Part shown: positions 57,276-64,000 of the stretch, one piece after another
Layout of the letters: each line of letters starts with the position of its first letter
Numbering within the stretch: position 1 is the first letter of the stretch
Assembly: GCF_014489495.1 (NCBI RefSeq)
Contig: NZ_CP060780.1
Span: forward strand, 1,127,001 to 1,191,000
Length of the DNA: 64,000 nt
Reading direction: 5' to 3'
Origin: Sphingomonas daechungensis
GTDB lineage: Bacteria > Pseudomonadota > Alphaproteobacteria > Sphingomonadales > Sphingomonadaceae
The notes under the pieces: generated by a model
What the model saw: only the letters and a program-made list of their open reading frames with translations
What the model was told of the DNA's origin: nothing
Databases searched by the model: none
Program-made: the position numbers and the translations under genes

Positions 57276-59787
57276 GCGACGATGTTCACCAGTCGATCGG
57301 GCACAACGATCACTTTCCGCGGCGCATTTCCTTCGAGCAGACGCTGCACCTTCTCGGAGGCGAGCGCCAGCGCTTCTGCGGCCTCCCGGTCCAGGCCACG
57401 CGGAGCATCCAGCGTGTCGCGGAGCTTGCCGTTGACCTGGATCGCCAATGTGACTTGATCCTCGACCAGCAGCCCGGATCGAACTCGGGCCACGGCGCAT
57501 CGACCACCATGCCGGCTTCACCCAACGCGGCCCACGCCTCTTCGGCCAGATGTGGAGTTGCAGGAGCAACAAGCCGAATGAGAGAGCGAATGGTGGAGGA
57601 CCGGGTCGCCGACGGCTTGGCCTTCTCGATCGCGCTGACCAGCTCATAAAGCTGTGCCACCGCCTTGTTGAACTGCAGGCCGTCGAGTGCTTCCGTAACC
57701 GCCGCGATGGTCTTGTGCAGCTTCCGCTCGAGCGCTTCATCCGCGCCCTCGCCGGCCGTGTCAGTCGTCGCCAGGCGCCAGACGCGCTGGACGAAACGCG
57801 CGGCGCCTTCGATGCCGCCCTCAGACCATTCGAGGTCGCGCTCGGGGGACTGTCGGAGAGCATGAACCAGCGCACCGCATCAGCGCCGTAGCGGGCGATG
57901 ATCGGCTCCGGATCGATGGTGTTGCGCTTCGACTTGGACATCTTCTCGACGCGGCCGAGGGTGACCGGAACACCACTCTCGATGTGGATCCAGTCGTCTC
58001 CGGTCTTCCGGACCTCGTCCGGGCTCAGCCAGCTGCCGTCGCCAGCACGATAGGTCTCGTGCGTGACCATGCCCTGCGTGAACAAGCCCTTGAACGGCTC
58101 GGCCATGCCGAGGCGACCGATGTGGTTGAGCGCCCGTGTCCAGAAGCGGGCATAGAGCAAATGCAGGATCGCGTGTTCGACGCCGCCAATATATTGATCG
58201 ACCGGAAGCCACTGCTCGACTTCTTCGCGATCGAACGGCTTGTCTGCCGGCTCACTGGCGAAGCGCATAAAATACCAGCTGGAATCCACGAACGTATCCA
58301 GCGTGTCGGTTTCGCGACGCGCCTGGCCCTTGCACGACGGGCAGGGGATGTTTCTCCAGCTTTCATGCCGGTCCAGTGGATTGCCGGGCTGATCGAAGCT
58401 GACATCCTCCGGCAGCACGACGGGAGCTGGTCGCGGGGGACCGGGACCGCCCCGCACGCATCGCAATGGATGATCGGGATGGGGTGCCCCAGTAACGCTG
58501 GCGCGACACACCCCAGTCGCGGAGGCGATAGGCGGTCGTCCCAACGCCCCAGCCTCCCGCCTCGGCGCGGCGGATGACCTCGGCCTCGGCCTGCTCCGTG
58601 CTCAGGCCGTCGAGGAACTGGGAGTTCACCGCAACGCCGTCCATCGCCTCGGCCTCGCCGACGATTGGCTGGCCGGCCTCTTCAAGGCTCGAGGCGACGA
58701 CGCGCTTGATCGGCAGCGCGTATTTGCTCGCAAATTCGAAGTCGCGCTGGTCATGACCAGGGACGCCGAAGATGGCGCCCGTGCCATATTCCATCAGCAC
58801 GAAGTTCGCGATGTAGACCGGCAGGCGCCAGTTGGGATCGAGCGGATGGATTGCCTCGATCACGGTCTGGAAGCCCTTCTTTTCGGCCGTCTCGATCTCC
58901 GCCGCGCTGGTTCCGCCCCTGCGGCATTCTGCGATGAAGTCGGCGACGGACTGATCACCTGCCGCAAGCGCTTCGGCGATGGGGTGGGTGGGCGCAATGG
59001 CGACGAAGCTGGCGCCGAAAATCGTGTCCGGTCGGGTGGTAAAGACCTCGACCGAGTCCGTGCCATTGACCGGATCGGCCAGGCGGAAGCGGAACTGCAG
59101 GCCTCGGCTTTTGCCGATCCAGTTCTCCTGCATCAGCTTGACCTTGTCCGGCCAGTTGTCGAGCTCGCCGAGCCCCTCGAGTAGCTCTTCCGCGAAGTCG
59201 GTAATCTTCAGGAACCATTGCGACAGGCGCCGCCGTTCCACCGGGGCGCCGGAGCGCCATCCCTTGCCGTCGATCACCTGCTCGTTGGCGAGCACGGTCA
59301 TGTCGACCGGGTCCCAATTGACCTCGCTCTCCTTGCGATAGACCAGGCTGGCCTCGAACAGGTCGAGGAACAGCGCCTGCTCATGTCCGTAATAATCGGG
59401 TTCGCAGGTGGCGAGCTCGCGGCTCCAGTCGAGCGCAAAGCCCAGGCGCTTCAGCTGTTCGCGCATGGTCGCGATGTTCTGGCGAGTCCACTCGCCGGGA
59501 TGGACCTTGCGCTCCATCGCCGCATTCTCGGCCGGCATGCCGAATGCATCCCAGCCCATCGGATGAAGCACTTCGCGGCCCTGCATCCGGCGGAAGCGGG
59601 CGAGCACGTCACCCATGGTGTAGTTGCGGACGTGGCCCATGTGGATGCGCCCCGACGGATAGGGGAACATCTCCAGGACGTAGGTCTTCGGCTTGAGGCT
59701 CGCGCTGTCGGCGACGAAGCTGCGAGCCTCGTCCCACCGGGCCTGCCAGCGGACGTCCGCAACGGCCGGATCGAAACGGCCGGTCAT
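57272..59787 (-). CDS. leuS: Leucyl-tRNA synthetase, frame broken four times
   Basis: A class I synthetase. HIGH-type [18 protein letters not shown] is in the N-terminal part. The editing region includes [20 protein letters not shown]. The KMSKS motif is [20 protein letters not shown]. The C-terminal [18 protein letters not shown] and [12 protein letters not shown] follow. Breaks near 58486, 58423, 57848 and 57478 are each fixed by one base, giving about 839 aa, a normal length. The start is ATG 59787 ([20 protein letters not shown]). The stop overlaps the lptE ATG. DUF3576 is just upstream. Confidence 0.93.
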
Positions 59788-59797
59788 ATGCTCGGCC

Positions 59798-60230
59798 TTA
59801 TCCCTGACGGTCGTGCGGCGGATGTCGCGGGCACGCGTCAGGATGATGTCCTCGAGCTTCTGGACGGTCGAGGCAGAGACAGGCGCGTTTACCCAGTTGC
59901 CGCCCTGGTTGACCTGCCGCGACGCGGTCACGCGCAGAGCGTCAGCGCGAAGGTCCTGGTCGAGGATGGACGCGGTGACTTTGACCCGCTCATTCGGGAC
60001 TGGGGATTGGTGTACCAGTCGGTGATGATCACGCCGTTGCTCGAATCGGCCTGAAGGAGTGGAGCGAACGACAAAGTGTCGAGCGCCGCCCGCCAGAGGT
60101 AGGCATTCACGCCGATCGTCGTCATGCGCGACGGGGCAAGCTCGATCGGCACGTCGCGATTACGCGAACAGCCTGGCGCGGCCACGGCGATGACGAGAAG
60201 CGCAGCAGCGGCGGTCTTCAGGCGAAGCAT
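59798..60230 (-). CDS. DUF3576 lipoprotein, frame broken twice
   Basis: A lipoprotein ([21 protein letters not shown], Cys21) of the DUF3576 family with [20 protein letters not shown], then after a break near 59997 [20 protein letters not shown] and [21 protein letters not shown] second break near 59806, needing one more base, would close it at the TAA at 59798; without it the frame runs on into leuS. The length would be about 144 aa. The family is conserved upstream of leuS-lptE in sphingomonads and is probably an envelope protein; its function is unknown. Confidence 0.78.
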
Positions 60231-60412
60231 CGGGAATCCTTCTGAGGTGAACTCGGACGAAGGGGCGTTATAGATACTGGCGTAGCAGGGGCAAGCAGCG
60301 TGAATCTCGCGATTCTGTGTTACCTGTGCAACAGAGCGGGACGGAATCAAACAACGTCATGGAACCTTCAGGTTCGCCAGACTATATCGGAGTCGAAACA
60401 GGAGGAATTTGG

Positions 60413-61117
60413 GTGCCGATTCTCGGTCATTCACGGAGCGCAAAGTTGCTCGCCGCGGTTTCCGCGGTGGGTCTTCTGCTGTCGCCCGCGATCGCCGCAC
60501 CGGCACCGGCGAAGAAGAAGGCACCGGCCGTAGCGCTCAGCTTCGACCCGCTTTCCAACTTCACCCCTGCAGGCGCTGACCCGAAGCTGGCGGCGTCGGT
60601 CGGCAGCCGCAGCCTGTCACTCACCGATTTCAAGTTCACTCCTGCTGCTGCCAAGAGCCGCCCGTCGCAGGTTCGCGTGGCGATTCGGGCGCGTCCGAAC
60701 TCGGCGGTTCGAGTCGGCGACGGTTCGGCCTCGCCGATCACTGCGCTTACGCCGGCCAGCTACAACCTCGGCGTCGCTGTTGGCTGGCGCAGCTTCGCGG
60801 TTTCTGGCGACGTCGCCAAGACCGAGTCGCGCAACCCGTCGCTCGGCAACAAGGAGAGCGCCGTCGTCGGTGTCAGCTATTCGCTCAAGCGCTTCACCGG
60901 TCGCGTCGCCGTGGGCGCGGAGCGCGACAGCCAGGTTCCTGCTCTTCGCGACCGCGAGAATTATTCACTCGACGTCGGCGGTGCCTACAACATCAGCCAG
61001 CGCATCGCCCTCACGGGCGGTGTCCGCTACAATGTCGAGCGCGACCGTAATGCCGTCGTGAGCGACAGCCGCCGCGACAGCCAGGCGGTTTACGTCGGGA
61101 CCGCGTTCAAGTTCTAA
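60413..61117 (+). CDS. Outer-membrane beta-barrel-like protein
   Basis: A 234-aa exported protein. The start is the GTG at 60413 because AGGAGG lies 7 bp upstream; an earlier ATG in frame has no such site. A signal peptide (SAKLLAAVSAVGLLLSPAIA) is followed by a Ser/Ala-rich linker. Then come alternating strands ending in aromatic residues (YNLGVAVGWRSFAVSGDVAK, VVGVSYSLKRFTGRVAVGAE, ALTGGVRYNVERDRNAV) and a C-terminal Phe (VGTAFKF), as in small outer-membrane barrels. No porin family is certain. It is divergent from the DUF3576 gene across a 182-bp region. Confidence 0.75.
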   Translation: MPILGHSRSAKLLAAVSAVGLLLSPAIAAPAPAKKKAPAVALSFDPLSNFTPAGADPKLAASVGSRSLSLTDFKFTPAAAKSRPSQVRVAIRARPNSAVRVGDGSASPITALTPASYNLGVAVGWRSFAVSGDVAKTESRNPSLGNKESAVVGVSYSLKRFTGRVAVGAERDSQVPALRDRENYSLDVGGAYNISQRIALTGGVRYNVERDRNAVVSDSRRDSQAVYVGTAFKF

Positions 61118-61667
61118 GCGTCGCGACCGCCTAACCAGGCGTCGATTCCAGCCCAGCCGTAAAAACCCTCGCGCTCCAGTCGCGCCGATTTGAGCTCGTC
61201 CATGCCGCCAAGAGCGATTGCCGGAACGCCGGCGGCTTTGGCGATCCGCAGCGCTTGCGGCCGATGCAGCGCCTTGCCGCCGGGATGCGACCGAGTTGGG
61301 TAAACGGGCGAGACGAACACCAGCGTTGCGCCGTCCGCCTTGGCATCCTCTGCTTCTTCGACCGAATGCACCGACCGAGAGAAGGGCAGGTCGATCGTCG
61401 GCCCGGATGGATTGTGGACGAGATCTGCTCCCAGCGTGCGGGCCAGATCGACGTCTGCGGCAATGGCCAGCGCAAGGCTCCGCCGATGACAAATATCGGC
61501 AATCCGTCCGCCAGCACCCTCCTCGCCTCGGGTGAGACCGAATAATGTCGGAAGACGATACCGGCATGCTTGATCGGCAGCCGGTCGATGGCGTCCCACA
61601 GGCGTTCGCCCATTCGCTCGTCGGTCATCAGCCAGGCTCGGGGCCAAGGTCTCTGGCGGGAGGTCAT
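61114..61667 (-). CDS. thiE: Thiamine phosphate synthase family protein, frame broken
   Basis: A TIM-barrel TMP synthase-like protein. It starts MTSRQRPWPRAWLMTDERMG and contains IKHAGIVFRHYS. After a break near 61514, fixed by one G, come ICHRRSLALAIAADVDLART and GADLVHNPSGPTIDLPFSRS, then ATLVFVSPVYPTRSHPGGKA, IAKAAGVPAIALGGMDEL and the end FYGWAGIDAWLGG. The family couples the two thiamine moieties. Its catalytic loop is somewhat divergent from classical ThiE, so a related role is possible. It overlaps the convergent barrel gene by 4 bp. Confidence 0.68.
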
Positions 61668-61690
61668 GCCGCTTTCTATAGCCTCGCCCG

Positions 61691-62344
61691 ATGAACGCTG
61701 CCGAGCGCCGCCACACGATCCTCGACCAGATTGCCGCCGCCGCGAAGCTCGCCGGCCGGGACCCAGCCGACGTCCGGCTGATCGCGGTAAGCAAGACCCG
61801 CTCCGTGGAAGACATCGAGGACCTCATCGAGGCGGGCCAACGCGACTTCGGCGAGAGCCGGGTCCAGGAGGCGCTGGCGAAGTGGCCTTCGCTTCTGGCT
61901 CGTCATTCGGATGTGCGCCTGCACTGCATCGGGCGCCTGCAATCGAACAAGGCTGCGGAAGCGGTGAAATTATTCGACGTTGTCCATTCGCTTGATCGTC
62001 CCTCTCTTCTGGAGGCGCTGGCCAAGGAAGCGGAGAAAGCCGGCCGCGTCCCGTCCGTCTACGTCCAGGTGAATATCGGCGAGGAGGAGCAGAAGGGCGG
62101 CTGCGCGATCGATGAGGTCGGGTCGCTGGTTCAGGCTGTCCGCTCCTCGCCGCTGCCGCTCGCTGGTCTGATGGCGATTCCGCCGCAGGATGTGGAGCCC
62201 GGGCCCTATTTCGCACTGCTCGCGAAACTGGCGCGAGATCTTGCTGTCGACGGCCTCAGCATGGGCATGTCATCGGACTTCAAGCCCGCCGTGATGCTCG
62301 GCGGGACCGTGGTCCGCGTCGGAACGGCCTTGTTCGAGGATTGA
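61691..62344 (+). CDS. YggS/PROSC family PLP-binding protein
   Basis: A 217-aa pyridoxal-phosphate homeostasis protein. The PLP lysine is in VRLIAVSKTRSVEDIEDLIE. Further motifs are DFGESRVQEALAKWPSLLAR, HCIGRLQSNKAAEAVKLFDV, VYVQVNIGEEEQKGGCAI, and SMGMSSDFKPAVMLGGTVVR with TALFED at the end. It is divergent from thiE by 23 bp. Complete frame. Confidence 0.95.
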   Translation: MNAAERRHTILDQIAAAAKLAGRDPADVRLIAVSKTRSVEDIEDLIEAGQRDFGESRVQEALAKWPSLLARHSDVRLHCIGRLQSNKAAEAVKLFDVVHSLDRPSLLEALAKEAEKAGRVPSVYVQVNIGEEEQKGGCAIDEVGSLVQAVRSSPLPLAGLMAIPPQDVEPGPYFALLAKLARDLAVDGLSMGMSSDFKPAVMLGGTVVRVGTALFED

Positions 62345-62364
62345 GCGAGGCTAGTCTCCATTTC

Positions 62365-62865
62365 ATGCGTTGGCTCGCAGCCTTGTTCCTGATCCTGGCG
62401 GCGCCCGCCTCGGCCTTCGCGCCGATCTTTGCTGGCGGCCAGTGGGCGGCACTCGATCGCGGGAATAGCTGCGAGGCCGCGACACGAGCCGTCCGCATTG
62501 CCGAAAAGGGCAAGGTCCAGGCGCGAGCCGGCTTTGCCTTTGACGTATCCGGCCCCCGTCACGGCCAATTCTTCGCCCAACTCAGCCGAATGCCGCGCCC
62601 CGGCTCCACGGTGATTCTCACCGTCGGCGACCAACCCTTCCTCCTAGCCGCCGGCAGCGGCTGGGCGTGGAGCCGCGATCCGGCGCAGGAGGCGGCAATC
62701 ATCGCCGCGGCTCGCTCAGCCGGCGGGATGCGGATCGAGTCCCGCGACCAGGCGGGCGCTCGGTTCATCGATCGCTATCTGCTCGAAGGCGCCGCGACTG
62801 CCATCGATGCGGCGGCCGCCCGTTGCGCGACGGCCAAGCTGGCAAAATCAGGCCGCAATCCCTAG
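62365..62865 (+). CDS. Secreted protein, IalB-like family
   Basis: A 166-aa exported protein ([20 protein letters not shown]). The mature part resembles the invasion-associated locus B fold: [58 protein letters not shown] and a C-terminal Cys region [12 protein letters not shown]. Such proteins bear a conserved Cys pair. A TTG at 62341 is an alternative start, but the signal peptide begins at 62365. It lies between yggS and rlmN. Confidence 0.65.
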   Translation: MRWLAALFLILAAPASAFAPIFAGGQWAALDRGNSCEAATRAVRIAEKGKVQARAGFAFDVSGPRHGQFFAQLSRMPRPGSTVILTVGDQPFLLAAGSGWAWSRDPAQEAAIIAAARSAGGMRIESRDQAGARFIDRYLLEGAATAIDAAAARCATAKLAKSGRNP

Positions 62866-62879
62866 GTAGGCCGCCTTCC

Positions 62880-64000
62880 ATGAGTGCCGATACCGCCATC
62901 ATGCCGATCCCCGGCCCCGTTGACCCTGTGCCCGTGCCACGGGTCGCGACCCCGCGCGCCGACGGCAGAGTGGAGCTCGTCGGCCTGTCGAAAGACCGGA
63001 TCCGGACCGCCCTGGAAGAGGCGGGACTCGATTTGAAGCAGGCCAAGCTCCGCGCCAAGCAGATCTGGCACTGGATCTACAATCGCGGCGTCAGCGACTT
63101 CGAGGCGATGAGCGACATCGCGAAGGCGCAGCGTCCATGGTTCGCCGAGCGATTCGCGATTACCCGGCCCGAGGTGGTGGAGGCCCAGGTCTCGACCGAT
63201 GGAACGCGAAAGTGGCTGCTCAAGACCCACGACGGTCATGATTTCGAAATGGTGTTCATCCCGGATGCCGACCGCGGAACCTTGTGCGTGTCGAGCCAGG
63301 TCGGCTGCACGCTCAACTGCCGTTTCTGCCACACCGGTACGATGCAGCTCGTCCGCAACCTCGAGCCGTCGGAAATCGTCGGCCAGGTCATGCTTGCCCG
63401 CGACGCCCTTGGCGAATGGCCGAGCCAGCCCGAAGGCCGCATGCTTACCAACATCGTGATGATGGGCATGGGCGAGCCTCTCTATAATTTCGAGAACGTC
63501 CGCGACGCGCTCAAGATCGTAATGGACGGCGATGGCCTCGGCCTTTCGAAGCGCCGAATCACCCTGTCGACGAGCGGCGTCGTCCCGATGATGGAGCGCG
63601 CTGGCGAGGAAATCGGCGTGAACCTCGCTGTCTCGCTGCACGCGGTGACCAAGGAAGTCCGCGACGAGATTGTCCCGCTCAATCGCAAGTACGGCATCGA
63701 CCAATTGCTGGAGGCCTGCGCGGCTTACCCGGGCGCAAACAACGCCCGGCGGATCACGTTCGAATATGTGATGCTGAAGGACAAGAACGACAGCGACGAC
63801 GATGCCCGCGAGCTCGTTCGACTGATCCGCCAGTACCGGCTGCCGGCCAAGGTCAACCTGATTCCTTTCAATCCGTGGCAGGGCGCAGCTTACGAATGCT
63901 CGACGCCGGAGCGGATCAAGGCGTTCAGCAACATTGTCTTCGAAGCCGGCATCTCGGCGCCGGTGCGCACACCGCGCGGCCGCGACATCGATGCGGCGTG
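62880..64000 (+). CDS. rlmN: 23S rRNA adenine-2-methyltransferase RlmN, 3' end missing
   Basis: A radical SAM enzyme methylating A2503 of 23S rRNA and A37 of some tRNAs. It starts [20 protein letters not shown]. The cluster motif CTLNCRFC is at Cys143, Cys147 and Cys150. Other landmarks are [40 protein letters not shown] and [20 protein letters not shown]. The window ends at ...RGRDIDAA, just before the second catalytic cysteine expected in the AACGQL motif. No stop lies inside the window. Complete otherwise, with no frame break. Confidence 0.95.
   Translation, partial: MSADTAIMPIPGPVDPVPVPRVATPRADGRVELVGLSKDRIRTALEEAGLDLKQAKLRAKQIWHWIYNRGVSDFEAMSDIAKAQRPWFAERFAITRPEVVEAQVSTDGTRKWLLKTHDGHDFEMVFIPDADRGTLCVSSQVGCTLNCRFCHTGTMQLVRNLEPSEIVGQVMLARDALGEWPSQPEGRMLTNIVMMGMGEPLYNFENVRDALKIVMDGDGLGLSKRRITLSTSGVVPMMERAGEEIGVNLAVSLHAVTKEVRDEIVPLNRKYGIDQLLEACAAYPGANNARRITFEYVMLKDKNDSDDDARELVRLIRQYRLPAKVNLIPFNPWQGAAYECSTPERIKAFSNIVFEAGISAPVRTPRGRDIDAA

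Noticed and set aside
56778-58544. A 588-codon frame joining leuS fragments to lptE
   Set aside because: lptE has its own lipoprotein start at 57275. The upstream part includes a true leuS segment and then an out-of-frame stretch; the fusion is caused by the leuS breaks.
62862-63704. A 280-codon leftward frame over rlmN
   Set aside because: Shadow of RlmN, whose radical SAM motif is clear on the other strand.
1-64000. CRISPR arrays, insertion sequences, prophage genes
   Set aside because: No regularly spaced repeats, transposase motifs or phage structural genes were found; gene order looks like conserved chromosome.

Overview
The window looks like a GC-rich alphaproteobacterial chromosome segment from the order Sphingomonadales (Sphingomonas-like). 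Pointers are the COQ9, DUF177, DUF1491, DUF3576, DUF4170 and DUF4402 genes, a short GltX, an ScfR-type regulator divergent from the glyoxylate-bypass genes, a RibB with a DNA-binding N-terminus, and the order maf/coaE/dnaQ | hemE-hemJ-rho-mnmE-mnmG-rsmG-parA-parB. No insertion sequence, prophage or CRISPR array was seen. It is almost entirely core chromosome.

Layout. 1-6.9 kb: bamE (cut), a cytochrome bc1 assembly chaperone, a YceD-like gene, ssb, feoBA under a probable Fur box, coq9, an EamA exporter and an old-yellow-enzyme gene. 6.9-10.5 kb: riboflavin genes ribD-ribE-ribB-ribH, with perfect palindromes in front of ribB. 10.5-18.2 kb: a small lipoprotein behind an unusual intergenic region, tonB, gltX, nadE, prs, rpmI-rplT, and a membrane LytTR regulator divergent from a secreted protein. 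18.3-22.9 kb: aceA-DUF4170-aceB with divergent scfR. 22.9-31.5 kb: a DUF5996 gene, pheST, plsC, ydcF, ftsX, ftsE, a zinc-ribbon membrane protein and tRNA-Leu(GAG). 31.5-36.4 kb: an alternate chaperone-usher operon with two DUF4402 subunits. 36.5-43 kb: a class A penicillin-binding protein and a run of small conserved genes (YgjP, YcgN, ankyrin, MmcB, SleB, DUF1491, PaaI), then ptsN.

43-56 kb looks like the replication-origin neighbourhood. Genes hpf-dnaQ-coaE-maf run leftward and hemE-hemJ-rho-terC-terC-mnmE-mnmG-rsmG-parA-parB run rightward. The roughly 300-bp gap at the switch upstream of hemE is the best oriC candidate. Three parS sites lie 6-8 kb away beside parAB. 56-64 kb: DUF3576-leuS-lptE-holA, an outer-membrane barrel protein, thiE, yggS, a secreted protein and the start of rlmN.

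A feature of the data itself: I infer about 44 single-base frame breaks in 29 genes. Every one is repaired by adding one base, usually in a short G or C run. This looks like homopolymer deletion error in a long-read assembly rather than decay, so I annotate these as intact genes spanning the break and give the break position for each.
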